From Elusimicrobiota bacterium (GTDB lineage Bacteria > Elusimicrobiota > Elusimicrobia > 2-02-FULL-39-32), in NCBI GenBank assembly GCA_016193115.1, contig JACPSV010000303.1, positions 1 through 6,494 on the forward strand: 6,494 nucleotides of DNA. Reading direction: 5' to 3'. Positions 6,324 through 6,494 of the stretch are shown here, piece after piece. Position 1 is the stretch's first letter; each line of letters begins with the position of its first letter. A program made the translations under genes and the position numbers. The notes below the pieces were generated by a model. The model was not told the origin of the DNA. It worked only from the letters and a program-made list of their open reading frames with translations, and searched no databases.

Positions 6324-6390
6324 CTGAGGCGGAGCCGAAGAATCTACTGCTTTTCAAAGGATGTAGATTCTTCGGCTTCGCCTCAGAATG
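6320..6390. repeat. Long hairpin repeat upstream of clpB (GTCATTCTGAGGC family)
   Basis: Arms 6320-6347 and 6363-6390 pair over 28 positions with only two G-T pairs (6332/6378 and 6321/6389) around a 15-nt loop. Each arm carries a conserved intergenic-repeat sequence, ATTCTGAGGCGAAGCCGAAG followed by AATCT, which appears as a dispersed repeat in diverse bacteria. A T6 run (6402-6407) lies 11 nt beyond the stem on the plus strand, too far for a standard terminator, and no plus-strand gene ends here. Unlike 848-1000, I found no outer terminal repeats or flanking duplication. Confidence 0.75.
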
Positions 6391-6494
6391 ACCCAGTAGA
6401 ATTTTTTGGTAATGTTCACGAATAAAACCTTGATCCGCGGGATACGAATTACTACAATTTCGCAAGCATGCCTGACATTTCGCCTTTAACTTTA
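6391..6494 (-). other. Unassigned right edge; possible 3' end of a minus-strand gene
   Basis: No gene is recognisable. On the minus strand one frame is open from the window edge to TAG at 6452-6454, reading KVKGEMSGMLAKL. Another frame is open from the edge through the repeat (KLKAKCQACLRNCSNSYP...). Either could be the C-terminus of a gene lying mostly outside the window, but 13 or so open codons are no evidence on their own, and the longer frame continues into the hairpin repeat and clpB promoter, which is typical of chance ORFs. Confidence 0.2.

Noticed and set aside
6320..6407. Intrinsic terminator (long hairpin followed by T6)
   Set aside because: The T-run begins 11 nt past the stem and no plus-strand gene ends upstream; in the minus direction no U-tract follows the hairpin.
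6241..6465. Minus-strand 74-codon ORF containing HSEAKPKNLH and FGSASERQG
   Set aside because: It runs through both arms of the hairpin repeat and the clpB promoter and CIRCE site; peptides of this kind are artefacts of the GTCATTCTGAGGC repeat.

Overview
The window looks like ordinary chromosome from a bacterium, probably a Gram-negative-type lineage outside the enterobacteria, with mid-range GC by eye. The phylum cannot be fixed from this sequence. Three things argue against a close E. coli relative: a CIRCE (HrcA-type) operator in front of clpB, intergenic palindromic repeats of the GTCATTCCCGC... and GTCATTCTGAGGC... kinds, and a panC-nadB gene pair.

Layout. Positions 1-797 (minus) hold the N-terminal 265 codons of AMP-forming acetyl-CoA synthetase (acs), cut by the window edge. 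Positions 798-1054 separate the divergent acs and panC genes and are mostly filled by a 153-bp imperfect palindrome (848-1000). This has 14-nt terminal inverted repeats, two perfect 27-nt inner inverted repeats, and a flanking direct repeat AATTATA, so it looks like a small non-autonomous mobile element (MITE-like). Positions 1055-1909 (plus) are panC and 1906-3501 (plus) are nadB, overlapping by ATGA and so very probably one translationally coupled operon. A short 78-bp convergent gap follows. Positions 3580-6216 (minus) are a full-length clpB. Its upstream region has a near-consensus sigma70 promoter, a CIRCE operator over the start of transcription, and a long hairpin repeat of a second family (6320-6390). 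The last ~100 bases hold no gene I can name; the tail end of another minus-strand gene is possible.

Function. PanC makes pantothenate, the precursor of CoA. NadB begins NAD synthesis from aspartate. Acs makes acetyl-CoA from acetate, ATP and CoA. The left half is therefore cofactor and acetate metabolism, with panC and nadB likely co-expressed and acs transcribed separately in the other direction. ClpB is a stress disaggregase with its own heat-shock-type control and no functional tie to its neighbours. I see no undescribed protein system here. The most interesting signals are non-coding: the MITE-like element that has apparently duplicated the acs -10 box, the shared architecture of the two repeat families, the three-half-site CIRCE region, and a possibly leaderless panC transcript.
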